Source of the DNA: Oricola thermophila
GTDB taxonomy: Bacteria > Pseudomonadota > Alphaproteobacteria > Rhizobiales > Rhizobiaceae
Assembly (NCBI RefSeq): GCF_013358405.1
Contig: NZ_CP054836.1
Coordinates: 868,001-932,000, forward strand
Direction of reading: 5' to 3'
Length of the DNA stretch: 64,000 bases
A model generated the notes under the pieces. It did no database searches. It saw only the letters and a program-made list of their open reading frames with translations, and was not told where the DNA came from. Shown here in pieces: positions 33,670 to 42,146 of this stretch; position 1 is the stretch's first letter; each line of letters opens with the position of its first letter. The position numbers were made by a program, and so were the translations under genes.

Positions 33670-34959
33670 CTAGGCCCGGTTGTAGACGATCTGGCGGACA
33701 TCAATGAATTCCTCGCGGAACCCGGCCTCGCAGTAGTGCAGATAGAATTCCCACATGCGCCGGAAACGATCGTCGAAACCCTGTGCCGCGATCTGGTCCC
33801 AAGCGCTCAGGAAGCGTTTCCGCCAAAGTTCGAGCGTCCGTGCGTAGTCTTGCGGAAAGATGCGCTCGTCGCATTTGCGCAGGCCGTGTTCAGCTGTCAG
33901 TTCGTCCAGTATCCGCGGCGTGGGCAGCATTCCGCCGGGGAAGATGTAACGCTGGATGAAATCCGGGTTGGCGCGATACTCGGGGAAGCCGCGTTCGTTG
34001 ATCGTGATCACTTGCAGGCCGGCGCGACCGCCCGGCCTGAGCACGTCATGAATTTTCGAGAAATATGCGGGCCAGTATTGCTCGCCCACAGCCTCGAACA
34101 TTTCGATGGAAACGACACGGTCGTAGCTCGCCTGCTCGTCGCGGTAGTCCTGGAACTTCAGTGTTACGCGGTCCTCGAGACCGGCGCGATGTATGCGTTC
34201 ACGAGCATATTCGAGCTGCTCACGGCTGATCGTCAGCCCGGTGACCTTGCAGCCGATTTCCCGTGCCGCGAATTCGGCGAAACCGCCCCAGCCGCAGCCG
34301 ATTTCCAGGACTTGATCGTTCGGGCCGATGTCGGCGGCGCGGGCGAGGGCGCGATACTTCGCGTTCTGAGCCGACTCCAGATCATTGGCGCCTTCGACAA
34401 AAAGTGCCGAGGAATATGTCATGCCCGGATCGAGCCATAGAGAGTAGAACCTGTTTCCCAGGTCGTAGTGGGCGGAAATGTTTTTTCTCGCCCTGATCCT
34501 GGTGTTCCGGTTGAGCCAGTGGCGAATGTTGTTCACGATCCGGAACAGGTGGTTGGCACGCACGACTTGATAGCCGAGCGTCTCGTTCGCGACGAATAGC
34601 TCCAGAAGTGTCGTGACGTCCGGGCTTTCCCAGTCCCCGTCCATGTAGCTTTCGCCGACACCGATGGTCGACTCGGAAATCGCGCGCATCGGCAAATTCC
34701 AGTTGTGCAGAATCAACATGGCCTCGGGGCCGGGATTGTTGCCGCCGACCTTGACGACACGCTTGTCGGGCAATCGAATGGTGAGTGAGCCGTGGGGAAG
34801 CTGCGTTGCCGCGCGCAACACCAACTTGGCCTTCATGGGTATGCCGCGCAAGGTTTGGCGGATGTTTTGCGGCGTCAGACGCACCGCCTTCGAGATCATC
34901 TCATCGGCGATTTTCCCGGCAGATCCGGATCCGTCAGCGAACTCGAAGCCTGCATTCAT
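33670..34959 (-). CDS. cfa: Cyclopropane-fatty-acyl-phospholipid synthase
   Basis: SAM-dependent enzyme that cyclopropanates unsaturated acyl chains of membrane lipids; 429 residues. It has an N-terminal lipid-binding domain, the bicarbonate-site region with HYDLGN, then the SAM motif EIGCGWGG (219-226) and a C-terminal HYCEAGF segment. The ATG at 34959 is chosen over a TTG two codons earlier; neither has a clear Shine-Dalgarno. It is in the same orientation as the upstream photolyase gene, 98 bp away. Confidence 0.92.
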   Translation of the reverse strand: MNAGFEFADGSGSAGKIADEMISKAVRLTPQNIRQTLRGIPMKAKLVLRAATQLPHGSLTIRLPDKRVVKVGGNNPGPEAMLILHNWNLPMRAISESTIGVGESYMDGDWESPDVTTLLELFVANETLGYQVVRANHLFRIVNNIRHWLNRNTRIRARKNISAHYDLGNRFYSLWLDPGMTYSSALFVEGANDLESAQNAKYRALARAADIGPNDQVLEIGCGWGGFAEFAAREIGCKVTGLTISREQLEYARERIHRAGLEDRVTLKFQDYRDEQASYDRVVSIEMFEAVGEQYWPAYFSKIHDVLRPGGRAGLQVITINERGFPEYRANPDFIQRYIFPGGMLPTPRILDELTAEHGLRKCDERIFPQDYARTLELWRKRFLSAWDQIAAQGFDDRFRRMWEFYLHYCEAGFREEFIDVRQIVYNRA

Positions 34960-35057
34960 CCGCAAAGGGTAACCGGTTTATTCTGCGGGTTCCAGCGCAA
35001 ACTGCCTTTTGGAAGGGGCGTCAAGGGCGAGAATTCCCGATCGAAGTGCAACGACAG

Positions 35058-36536
35058 TTATTGCGCGGCGGCGATTTCCTTCATGGTTTTATATGCGGCG
35101 AGGGCCCGCTTGCGTGCGGCGCCGTGCTCGACGATCGGCAGCGGATAGGACCGTCCAAGCTCGATGCCCGCTTCGGCGAGAACCGGTTCGGGTGCGGTCC
35201 AGGGCGTGTGGAGGAACTTGTCCGGGATGGCCGCGAGTTCCGGAACGAAGCGGCGGACATAGGCACCGTCCGGATCGAATTTCCTGCCTTGAAGGATCGG
35301 GCTGAATATCCGGAAGTACGGTGCGGCATCCGCGCCCGATCCGGCAATCCACTGCCAGCTCGCCGCATTGGATGCCGGGTCGGCGTCCACCAAGGTGTCG
35401 CGAAACCAGGCCTCGCCCAAGCGCCAGTCTATCAGCAAGTGCTTTACGAGGAAGGATCCAACGATCATGCGCACGCGATTGTGCATCCATCCGGTCTGCC
35501 ATAGCTCTCGCATGCCGGCGTCGACGATCGGATAGCCCGTTTCGCCACGTTGCCAGCGGGCCAACCGATCGCCGGCACCGAGCCATGGAAAGGCATCGAA
35601 ATCGCTGTTGAAGTTGTCGTTCCCGAGAGACGGGAAATTGACCAGCAGGTGGTAGGAGAACTCCCGCCAGAGGAGTTCCTTGCGAAACACGGTCAGGTCG
35701 GGGTGGGAGACTTCGTTCCGGACATTCTCCACTTCCTGCCATATCCGGAAAGGTGAAATCTCGCCGAATGCAATGTGCGGCGAGAGCCTGGATGTTCCGG
35801 GTACTCCGGGACGGTCCCGCATCGAGCCATAGCTGCCCAGCCCTTCGGCGAGGAAGCGTTCGAGACGCGTCTTCGCTCCTTCCTCACCGGGCTCCCATTC
35901 CTCCGACAGGCCGGTCGACCAATCCGGTCCGGCCGGCAGAAGCGTCCAGTCCGCCAGTTGGTCGGAGACGAGACTGCCGTGAAACGGGACCAGAGCGCGC
36001 GGGGCATCGGACGGCGGGCGAGGGGGCGGGCGTTCGCAGAAGGCGCGCCAGAACGGCGTGTAGACGCGGTATGGGCCGCCCGAGCCTGTCCGCAACTGCG
36101 TCGGCTCGTGCAACAATTGCCCGTGGAAGCTTTCCACTGTCATCGCTCGGTCGCGCAGGGAAGACTTGATGGCCGTGTCTCGCTCAATCAGGCCCGGCAG
36201 GTATCGGCGGTTCCAGAACACCCTATCGGCTCCGCTAGACCTGATGATCTCGTCAAGAACCTCTTCCGGATCGCCTCGTCTCAACACAAGGGCGGCGCCC
36301 AATGTGTCAAGCTTCGCCGACAGCGAGAGCAGCGACTGGTGCAGCCACCACCGCTGCGCACCGCCCAATGGAAGTGTGTCATGTGCGTCCTCAAGAACGA
36401 AAAGCGGGATGACGGGACAACCGGATTCGGCAGCGTGCAGCAGCGCGCGATTGTCATCCACGCGCAGGTCGTTTCGGAACCAGACGATCGCTGGCGCGAC
36501 CGTATTTTCAGCGGGAGAGGTCGCATTCATGGGCAT
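35058..36536 (-). CDS. phrB: Deoxyribodipyrimidine photolyase
   Basis: A 492-residue blue-light FAD enzyme repairing cyclobutane pyrimidine dimers. The N-terminal antenna domain starts IVWFRNDLRVDDN. The C-terminal FAD domain contains SRLSPHIAFGEISP, LLWREFSYHLL, TGYPIVDAGMREL, WMHNRVRM and the C-terminal IFSPILQGRKFD with YPLPIVEH. Two ATGs at 36536 and 36530 are possible starts. I saw no LexA-type box in the 287-bp upstream gap. Confidence 0.93.
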   Translation of the reverse strand: MPMNATSPAENTVAPAIVWFRNDLRVDDNRALLHAAESGCPVIPLFVLEDAHDTLPLGGAQRWWLHQSLLSLSAKLDTLGAALVLRRGDPEEVLDEIIRSSGADRVFWNRRYLPGLIERDTAIKSSLRDRAMTVESFHGQLLHEPTQLRTGSGGPYRVYTPFWRAFCERPPPRPPSDAPRALVPFHGSLVSDQLADWTLLPAGPDWSTGLSEEWEPGEEGAKTRLERFLAEGLGSYGSMRDRPGVPGTSRLSPHIAFGEISPFRIWQEVENVRNEVSHPDLTVFRKELLWREFSYHLLVNFPSLGNDNFNSDFDAFPWLGAGDRLARWQRGETGYPIVDAGMRELWQTGWMHNRVRMIVGSFLVKHLLIDWRLGEAWFRDTLVDADPASNAASWQWIAGSGADAAPYFRIFSPILQGRKFDPDGAYVRRFVPELAAIPDKFLHTPWTAPEPVLAEAGIELGRSYPLPIVEHGAARKRALAAYKTMKEIAAAQ

Positions 36537-36823
36537 TCGCGTGTCCGTTTTCGCTTCCGGCCGGCAGAGAAATTCGGGTCAGGTCACGCCACGGCAAGAA
36601 TTTACAGTCCGGCGCAAGGCGAAGCGTTCATTGTCATTCTGCAGGCGATCGGCAGGCGTGGTTTCTTGTGATTCGTACGTATATGTGTGATTAGATGCGC
36701 AATTTGCCTCAACGGAAAGTTGTTTTCGCGAGCAATATAAAGTTGCGTAAACGGGAAGAGGGCCGACAGGTGCTGTCCGGAAACGGGTTCAGTTCCGTTC
36801 GGCAAGTATTCGAGGGTAGTGAC

Positions 36824-37054
36824 ATGGTTTTTCGTTCCTTTCGTTCCGCCAACGACGGAACCGATCGGGATCTGGCGTGCGAAGCGTATCTCGAACCCGG
36901 GTTCGAGGCGTTGATCAATCGTGCGCTGGCGGATGGCTGGAGCGAGGACGAGATCGCCAACGCATTGCTTTCCCTCGCACAAACCCGGATTGAAGCGATG
37001 CGCTCGAACGCGATCGTCGGTGCCGATGGTCCCGGCCGCCGCCTTTCGCACTGA
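36824..37054 (+). CDS. Small conserved-type hypothetical protein
   Basis: A 76-residue soluble protein beginning MVFRSFRSANDG. An acidic helix-rich middle (EALINRALADGWSEDEIANALLSLAQT) resembles a UBA-like or DNA-binding helical bundle, but I do not recognise a named family. GAGGG lies 7 bases before the ATG. It is divergent from phrB. Confidence 0.55.
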   Translation: MVFRSFRSANDGTDRDLACEAYLEPGFEALINRALADGWSEDEIANALLSLAQTRIEAMRSNAIVGADGPGRRLSH

Positions 37055-37312
37055 ACCATCCGGCTTCGGCGACCGGCCAGGCGACCATCAACAGACAACG
37101 AGATTGCCTCGGGAGCGGCGGGTAGCCGGCCCACGCCGCAGCGTTATCGTCCGCACACCGCCTGTTCCGTTGGAGAGGGATTCGCTGCGATGGCCGTTTT
37201 CCACAGCCTGACAGCAACCTCTTCCAATTCTACACGTTTGCGAAACCGCTTATAGACGCCATTCCGTCAAGCTCGCGGCAGTAATGCCGGATGCGACAGG
37301 GGAGATTTCTAT

Positions 37313-38074
37313 TTGGCGGGCGCAAAAATTCCATCATGGCGGCAGTTTTCTTTCATCGCGACCGGTCTCGTTGCGAGCTTCGCCGTCTCCGGCCTGGCAA
37401 ACTACCTCATGGCCCTCGTCCCCGGCGTGACGCCCTTCGGATACGGGGTTGTCAATGTTGTGGTGGTGCCTTTGGCAATAGCCCTCCCCCTGCTTGCGGC
37501 CATATGCTTGCAGAGGGTGGAACTTGCGCGGCGCCGACTTGCGTTGAATCGTTTGGCCTCGCACGACCCGGTGACCGATCTGTACCGACCCGGCGCATTC
37601 TCGACGATAGTTGATCGCCGAAGGAAGATCGTCGATGTGGACAATCCCGCGGGCGCATTCCTTGTGGTGCATGCCGATCATCTGAGCGAGGTCAACAGGC
37701 GCTATGGTCTCGAAGCGGGTGACGAGGCGCTTGCGCTGATAGCATTGGCGATCCGCTCATCGGTGCGTACGGGCGATGTCGTGGGCCGAATCGGCGCAAC
37801 GATGTTTGGCGTGTTTTTGCCCGGAGCCGAGGAAGGGGATGCTCGCGACATCGCCGATCGGATTTCCGCGAGCGTGACCGGAGTATATTTTTCGCCGGAC
37901 GGGGCCCCTGATGCCGTTTCGGTGCGAATCGGTGGAGTTGTTTTTGCGGAACAAATCGGATTCAACGACATGTTTCGCGAAGCGGTTGAGCGGCTCTATT
38001 CCGAAGATCCCACCGAGGATTCGCTTGCCATCGCGTTGGGCGCGTTGCGCCTGGACACGGCTTATCGGCACTAG
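37313..38074 (+). CDS. Membrane protein with degenerate GGDEF domain, I-site retained
   Basis: A 253-residue protein with two N-terminal membrane helices (about 12-33 and 44-66) and a GGDEF-type domain (about 82-245). The catalytic GGDEF is replaced by GATMF (161-165), and the first metal Asp is replaced by His120 (VVHADH). The allosteric I-site RTGD (152-155) is exactly five residues before it. The protein is therefore unlikely to make c-di-GMP but could bind it. TTG 37313 with GGGGAGA 7 bases upstream is the likely start. A bidirectional terminator follows. Confidence 0.8.
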   Translation: MAGAKIPSWRQFSFIATGLVASFAVSGLANYLMALVPGVTPFGYGVVNVVVVPLAIALPLLAAICLQRVELARRRLALNRLASHDPVTDLYRPGAFSTIVDRRRKIVDVDNPAGAFLVVHADHLSEVNRRYGLEAGDEALALIALAIRSSVRTGDVVGRIGATMFGVFLPGAEEGDARDIADRISASVTGVYFSPDGAPDAVSVRIGGVVFAEQIGFNDMFREAVERLYSEDPTEDSLAIALGALRLDTAYRH

Positions 38075-38093
38075 ATTGCCTGCAATGAAAAAA

Positions 38094-38122
38094 GGGGCCG
38101 GCGAAATGGGCCGACCCCTTTT
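38094..38122. terminator. Bidirectional intrinsic terminator
   Basis: GGGGCCGGC (38094-38102) pairs with the complementary arm ending CGACCCC with one mismatch. It is flanked by A6 on one side and TTTT on the other, so it can terminate both the GGDEF gene (+) and tRNA-Asn (-). Confidence 0.78.
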
Positions 38123-38127
38123 GAAAC

Positions 38128-38202
38128 TGGCTCCCCGGGCCGGATTCGAACCAGCGACCAACCGGTTAACAGCCGGTTGCTCTACCGCTGAGCTACCGGG
38201 GA
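38128..38202 (-). tRNA. tRNA-Asn (GTT)
   Basis: A 75-nt cloverleaf with 7-bp acceptor TCCCCGG/CCGGGGA, discriminator G and encoded CCA. The D arm GCTCAGC..GAGC, anticodon loop CTGTTAA (GTT) on a CCGG/CCGG stem, and T loop TTCGAAT are present. Its 3' end is 6 bp from the bidirectional terminator. There is no integrase next to it. Confidence 0.97.
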
Positions 38203-38375
38203 ATAGCTCTCAAGCTGAGCCGGGCGTATATCAAAGTTCTTTCCGATTTGCCAAGGCGGAAATGAAACTTTTTTGTGAGGGCGCGTAACACTGGTCCGAA
38301 ACGCCGCAATTCCGGCTAATTTGCCGGCGATCGGGCGTCGCGCGCCCAACTGACCGGGGTATGGCCGGGGGATGA

Positions 38376-38657
38376 ATGAGCGAGGAAACCGAGCAAGCGA
38401 CCAAGCGCTTTCCGACCCGAAGCACCATAAGGGTGTTAAATCGAACCATGCCCGTTCCCAATTCCCGGCGCGGGCGCATCGCGCTTGGCCTGTTGCTGGT
38501 GGCAGGCGGAATTGTCGGTTTCCTCCCGGTTTTCGGTTTCTGGATGCTGCCGCTCGGCATTCTCGTTCTGGCGCATGATCTGCGGCGGGTGAGGCGGTGG
38601 AGGCGCAAGGCGATCCTGCGCTGGTCGCGGCGCGGACAAGAAAAACACCGGGGTTGA
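38376..38657 (+). CDS. Small membrane protein
   Basis: A 93-residue protein with a basic N-terminus, one membrane hairpin (about 35-66, ALGLLLVAGGIVGFL and FWMLPLGILVLAHDL) and an Arg-rich tail (RRVRRWRRK). This layout is common among short rhizobial proteins of unknown function. GGGGGATG lies just before the ATG. It is flanked by tRNA-Asn and tRNA-Cys. Confidence 0.65.
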   Translation: MSEETEQATKRFPTRSTIRVLNRTMPVPNSRRGRIALGLLLVAGGIVGFLPVFGFWMLPLGILVLAHDLRRVRRWRRKAILRWSRRGQEKHRG

Positions 38658-38725
38658 AACGATCGTGCTTGCCGGAGCAAAAACCCTCTGTTAACAGGAC
38701 GCGCCATAGACAGCGAACCCGTTAC

Positions 38726-38799
38726 GGCCTCGTGGCGGAGTGGTTACGCAGAGGACTGCAAATCCTTGTACCCCGGTTCGATTCCGGGCGAGGCCTCCA
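38726..38799 (+). tRNA. tRNA-Cys (GCA)
   Basis: A 74-nt cloverleaf: acceptor GGCCTCG/CGAGGCC, discriminator T, encoded CCA, anticodon loop CTGCAAA (GCA) and T arm CCGGTTCGATTCCGG. It lies 60 bp upstream of pcm in the same orientation. Confidence 0.97.
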
Positions 38800-38858
38800 T
38801 CTGTTCCGGGTTCGTTGTCGGCGCCTGAAACGGATGCAACGGAAACGGATCGAGAGCG

Positions 38859-39530
38859 ATGGGCCATAATTTCGATGAGTTGCGCCAGGCAATGGTCGAT
38901 AGCCAGGTTCGCACAACGGACGTGACCGACCTGCGTCTGCTCGATGCCCTGTTGTCAGTTCCGCGAGAGGCTTTCGTTCCAGAGCAGAAGAAGCCGTTTG
39001 CCTATATTGACGACGATATCGAGATTGGCAGCGCGGATTCCGGCGTGAAAAGATACATCATGGAGCCGTCGCCTTTCGCGCGCCTTGTGCAGCTCGCGAA
39101 TGTGAAGGCTAGCGACCTCGTTCTCGATATCGGTTGTGGTACCGGCTATTCGTCAGCTGTGCTCTCGAGGTTGGGCAGTGCGGTTATCGCGCTGGAGGCC
39201 GATGAGGAGCTTGCCGGAAGGGCAACGGAAATCCTTGTCGAAAACGGCTTCGACAATGTCGCCGTCGTGACAGGGCCGTTTGCTGCCGGATATCCCTCCG
39301 AAGGGCCGTATGACGTGATCTTCGTGGGCGGCTCCGTCGATGAGATTCCTGCTGCCCTGTTCGAGCAGCTGAAGGAGGGCGGTCGTCTCGTGGTCGTCGA
39401 GGGGCATGGGTTGAGCGGTTTTGCCGCAGTCCATGTCAAGGTGGATGGAGTGGTCTCCGGACGGAGAGCGTTCAATCTTTCCGCCAAAGAATTGCCGGGA
39501 TTCCGGAAGGAAGCCGAGTTCTCCCTCTAG
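38859..39530 (+). CDS. pcm: Protein-L-isoaspartate O-methyltransferase family protein
   Basis: A 223-residue SAM methyltransferase of the Pcm family, which repairs isoaspartyl residues. The SAM motif DIGCGTGYSSA is near residues 90-100, with MVDSQVRTTDVTD at the N-terminus and VPREAFVP before it. It precedes tolC in the same direction, an arrangement I recall from rhizobial genomes. The substrate role of this non-canonical short form is not established. Confidence 0.87.
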   Translation: MGHNFDELRQAMVDSQVRTTDVTDLRLLDALLSVPREAFVPEQKKPFAYIDDDIEIGSADSGVKRYIMEPSPFARLVQLANVKASDLVLDIGCGTGYSSAVLSRLGSAVIALEADEELAGRATEILVENGFDNVAVVTGPFAAGYPSEGPYDVIFVGGSVDEIPAALFEQLKEGGRLVVVEGHGLSGFAAVHVKVDGVVSGRRAFNLSAKELPGFRKEAEFSL

Positions 39531-39660
39531 GCGATGTGATGGTTGCCGGCGGGCAACACCCGTCAATTAGTTCGTATCGGGTATTGCCCGTTGAGGCCGC
39601 GACACATAAAAGTCGTGTCTCAGAATACCCCTTTGGTCGTCGAATTTCAGGACTTTACGG

Positions 39661-41022
39661 ATGCGCAAGCCGATTCTCGCACTAGCTCTAGCGGTGACCG
39701 TTTCCCTTTCGTCACAGGTCGCGAACGCGGAAAACATCTTCGGTGCGCTCGCCAAGGCCTACGAGAACAATTCCGAGTTGAACGCGGCGCGAGCAGGTGT
39801 TCGCATTCAGGATGAGAGTGTGGCCCTTGCGAAATCGGGCTATCGTCCGCGTGTGCAGGGAACAGCCGGAATCACCAATTCCTGGAGTGACAGTTCGGGG
39901 CGCGGAATCACGAGCTCGAGCTTCGGGATTGAAATAAACCAGTCCATTTTCGACGGTTTCCAGACGCGCAATAACGTGCGCGCCGCTCGTTCGGGTGTGC
40001 TGGCCGAGCGGGAGAATTTGCGCAACACGGAACAGAATGTCCTGTTCGACACGGCGCAGGCCTATATGGATGTCGTCCAGAATCGGCGAATTGCCGAGTT
40101 CAGGCAGCGCAACCTGGCATTTCTCGAGGAGCAGGTACGTGCCGCCCAGGCTCGTTTCGAGGTCGGCGAGGGTACACGAACCGATGTCGAGCAAGCCAAG
40201 GCCAGCCGCGCGGCTGCGGTGGCGCAGTTGCAGGCGGCGCGCGCGGCCGCGCTTTCGAGCGCCGCGGTCTACCGCCAGCTTACCGGCTCGGAGCCTGGCA
40301 ATCTGGAGCCGGCAAGCGCGTTGACGCGTGGTATGCCGCGGTCACTTGAAGAGGCGCAGAAGATCGCGTTCGCCGAGCATCCGGCAATTCGACTTCGCAA
40401 TCACCTCGTCGATTCGGGTCTATTCAGCGTGAAAGCGGCTGAGGGCGCCTTCATGCCGCAGGTCGGATTGTCGGCGTCGGTTTCCCGTTCCCATTCTAGC
40501 TATTCTTCTAGCGTGGGGGGCGAATTCACGAACGATAGTGCCAGCATCGGCGCTCAGGTCACCGTGCCCATCTACCAGGGCGGGCAGTATAGCGCCACAG
40601 TGCGCCAGAAGAAGGAACAGCTAGGCCAGGCGCGCATCAACATGGATGTCGCTCGCGATCAGGTGCGCGCCGCCGTGGCATCGGCATGGACACAGCTTCA
40701 GGCTTCCCAGGCTGCCGTGGCTGCGAACCGCGAAACGCTGGCTGCCGCGCGCCTCGCGCTCGACGGTGTGATTCAGGAGCGCGATGTCGGACAGCGCACG
40801 ACGCTCGATGTACTCAACGCCCAGGCGGATGTTCTCAGCGCGCAGATCGCGCTTGTCCAGGCAGAACGTGACGTGGTTGTGTCCAGCTATGCGCTGCGCT
40901 CGGCAATGGGGCGCCTGACGGCGGAGCGTCTGGGCCTCAAGGTTGCGCTGCACGATCCCAAGGAACATTACGAGGCCGTCGCGGACAAGTGGTATGGACT
41001 GCGCACACCGGACGGCCGTTAA
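39661..41022 (+). CDS. tolC: TolC-family outer membrane efflux protein
   Basis: A 453-residue outer membrane channel for type I secretion or RND efflux. A signal peptide covers about residues 1-23. Two repeated coiled-coil halves are visible: YENNSELNAARAGV with QAYMDVVQNRRI, and a second with TVPIYQGGQYSATVRQ and VGQRTTLDVLNAQADVL. It sits between pcm and a popZ-like gene in the same direction. No cognate pump genes are in the window. Confidence 0.92.
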   Translation: MRKPILALALAVTVSLSSQVANAENIFGALAKAYENNSELNAARAGVRIQDESVALAKSGYRPRVQGTAGITNSWSDSSGRGITSSSFGIEINQSIFDGFQTRNNVRAARSGVLAERENLRNTEQNVLFDTAQAYMDVVQNRRIAEFRQRNLAFLEEQVRAAQARFEVGEGTRTDVEQAKASRAAAVAQLQAARAAALSSAAVYRQLTGSEPGNLEPASALTRGMPRSLEEAQKIAFAEHPAIRLRNHLVDSGLFSVKAAEGAFMPQVGLSASVSRSHSSYSSSVGGEFTNDSASIGAQVTVPIYQGGQYSATVRQKKEQLGQARINMDVARDQVRAAVASAWTQLQASQAAVAANRETLAAARLALDGVIQERDVGQRTTLDVLNAQADVLSAQIALVQAERDVVVSSYALRSAMGRLTAERLGLKVALHDPKEHYEAVADKWYGLRTPDGR

Positions 41023-41074
41023 CCAAAACGATGGCTTAATGTTGTGGGTCATCGTTGTTGCCGCCGGGTGACGG

Positions 41075-41119
41075 GATTCTCATTAGCCGCATCATTCGCT
41101 AGTCTCTGAGTCGTGATTC
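41075..41119. promoter_or_regulatory. Cluster of three CcrM (GANTC) sites upstream of popZ-like gene
   Basis: GATTC (41075-41079), GAGTC (41108-41112) and GATTC (41115-41119) fall within 45 bp, 37 bp before the next ATG. GANTC methylation by CcrM links promoters to the cell cycle in alphaproteobacteria. The gene downstream is a polar-organizer homologue, so cell-cycle control is plausible but unproven. Confidence 0.45.
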
Positions 41120-41155
41120 GCCGGGAAGGCCGGCGACGTTGATGGCGGACGGGAC

Positions 41156-42043
41156 ATGGCACAGAGCAGCGCACTTCGCGACCAACCCTCCATGGACGAG
41201 ATCCTGGCCTCGATTCGCCGGATCATCGACGCCGGAGAAAGCCACACTGCGGAGCCGGTTCGGCGCAAGGTCGAAGACCAGGCTCCCTCCGAAGCCGTGG
41301 CCACGGTTCCGCCGCCGCCGGCGAATGACGAGGGCGAAGACAGGTCTCGCGTGCCGCAGGCCGTGTTGCCAAATACGCCGCGGACACCGCGTGGCGCCGA
41401 GAAGGCGGATTCGGGCGAGATTGAAACTGCCGTGAGCGACTATCTTGATCGCGAACACTCCACCAAGACTTCCGGCATCAATCAAGCTGCGGGCGGGGAA
41501 ACCGCCCCGATGCTGAAACCGCAAACTGCGGTCGCGGAAGATCTGCCGGAGCCGGATATTTCCGAGGTCGAGGCCGCGCTTCGTGCGGAGTTCAATCCCG
41601 TGGACCGGGATGTATTGACGCCCCGCGATCGTCAGGCGAAGTACGATGCCCGTTTCACCGAAGCCGATGACGGTGCGTTTCGCCAACTGGGCAGCATGCT
41701 TCGGGGAAAAGTTGCCGATCTGTCATCCGAGGGGCTGGCCGTTGCAGAGGGTGGAGATCCGTCAGGTTCGGAAACGTCTTTGACGACCTCGTCACCCAAG
41801 ACGGAAGAGCCGCGCGGTGCACTGGTTTCCGATGCGGTTTCGCAGCAGGTTTCTCACGCATTCTCCGATCTTTCCGCGATCATGGCGGCCAAACAGGGGC
41901 GCGATCTCGACGCCATTGCCGAGGACATGCTGCGCCCGATGTTGCAGGATTGGCTGGACAACAACTTGCCGTCTCTCGTGGAGCGGCTCGTGCGCAGCGA
42001 AATCGAACGCATTGCCCGTGGGGAGCCGCGTACGGCTTGTTAA
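41156..42043 (+). CDS. popZ: PopZ-like polar-organizing protein (DUF2497)
   Basis: A 295-residue protein with the PopZ layout. A short N-terminal motif (PSMDEILASIRRIID, about 11-25) is followed by a long disordered acidic, Pro/Ala-rich middle and a C-terminal helical multimerisation region (about 225-285) with EDMLRPMLQDWLDNNLPSLV. PopZ forms polar condensates that anchor chromosome origins and cell-cycle kinases. It sits between tolC and valS, its usual rhizobial context. The middle region is longer than in Caulobacter PopZ (177 aa). Confidence 0.86.
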   Translation: MAQSSALRDQPSMDEILASIRRIIDAGESHTAEPVRRKVEDQAPSEAVATVPPPPANDEGEDRSRVPQAVLPNTPRTPRGAEKADSGEIETAVSDYLDREHSTKTSGINQAAGGETAPMLKPQTAVAEDLPEPDISEVEAALRAEFNPVDRDVLTPRDRQAKYDARFTEADDGAFRQLGSMLRGKVADLSSEGLAVAEGGDPSGSETSLTTSSPKTEEPRGALVSDAVSQQVSHAFSDLSAIMAAKQGRDLDAIAEDMLRPMLQDWLDNNLPSLVERLVRSEIERIARGEPRTAC

Positions 42044-42146
42044 ACGGTCTTCATGCCGTGGAGCCACCGCCCATTTGTTGACAGGCGGACGGGCTTCGGA
42101 TTTACACGTGCGCTGAACCACCGACTTCGTTCGCGGACGTTTCCTT

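Noticed and set aside
33998..34011. FNR-like sequence TTGATCGTGATCAC
   Set aside because: Imperfect half-site and located inside the cyclopropane synthase coding region.
36537..36823. Possible LexA-type box upstream of phrB
   Set aside because: No GTTC-N7-GTTC or GAAC-N7-GAAC pair found.
38128..38799. tRNA-Asn/tRNA-Cys region as a genomic-island integration site
   Set aside because: No integrase, direct repeats or mobile genes near either tRNA.
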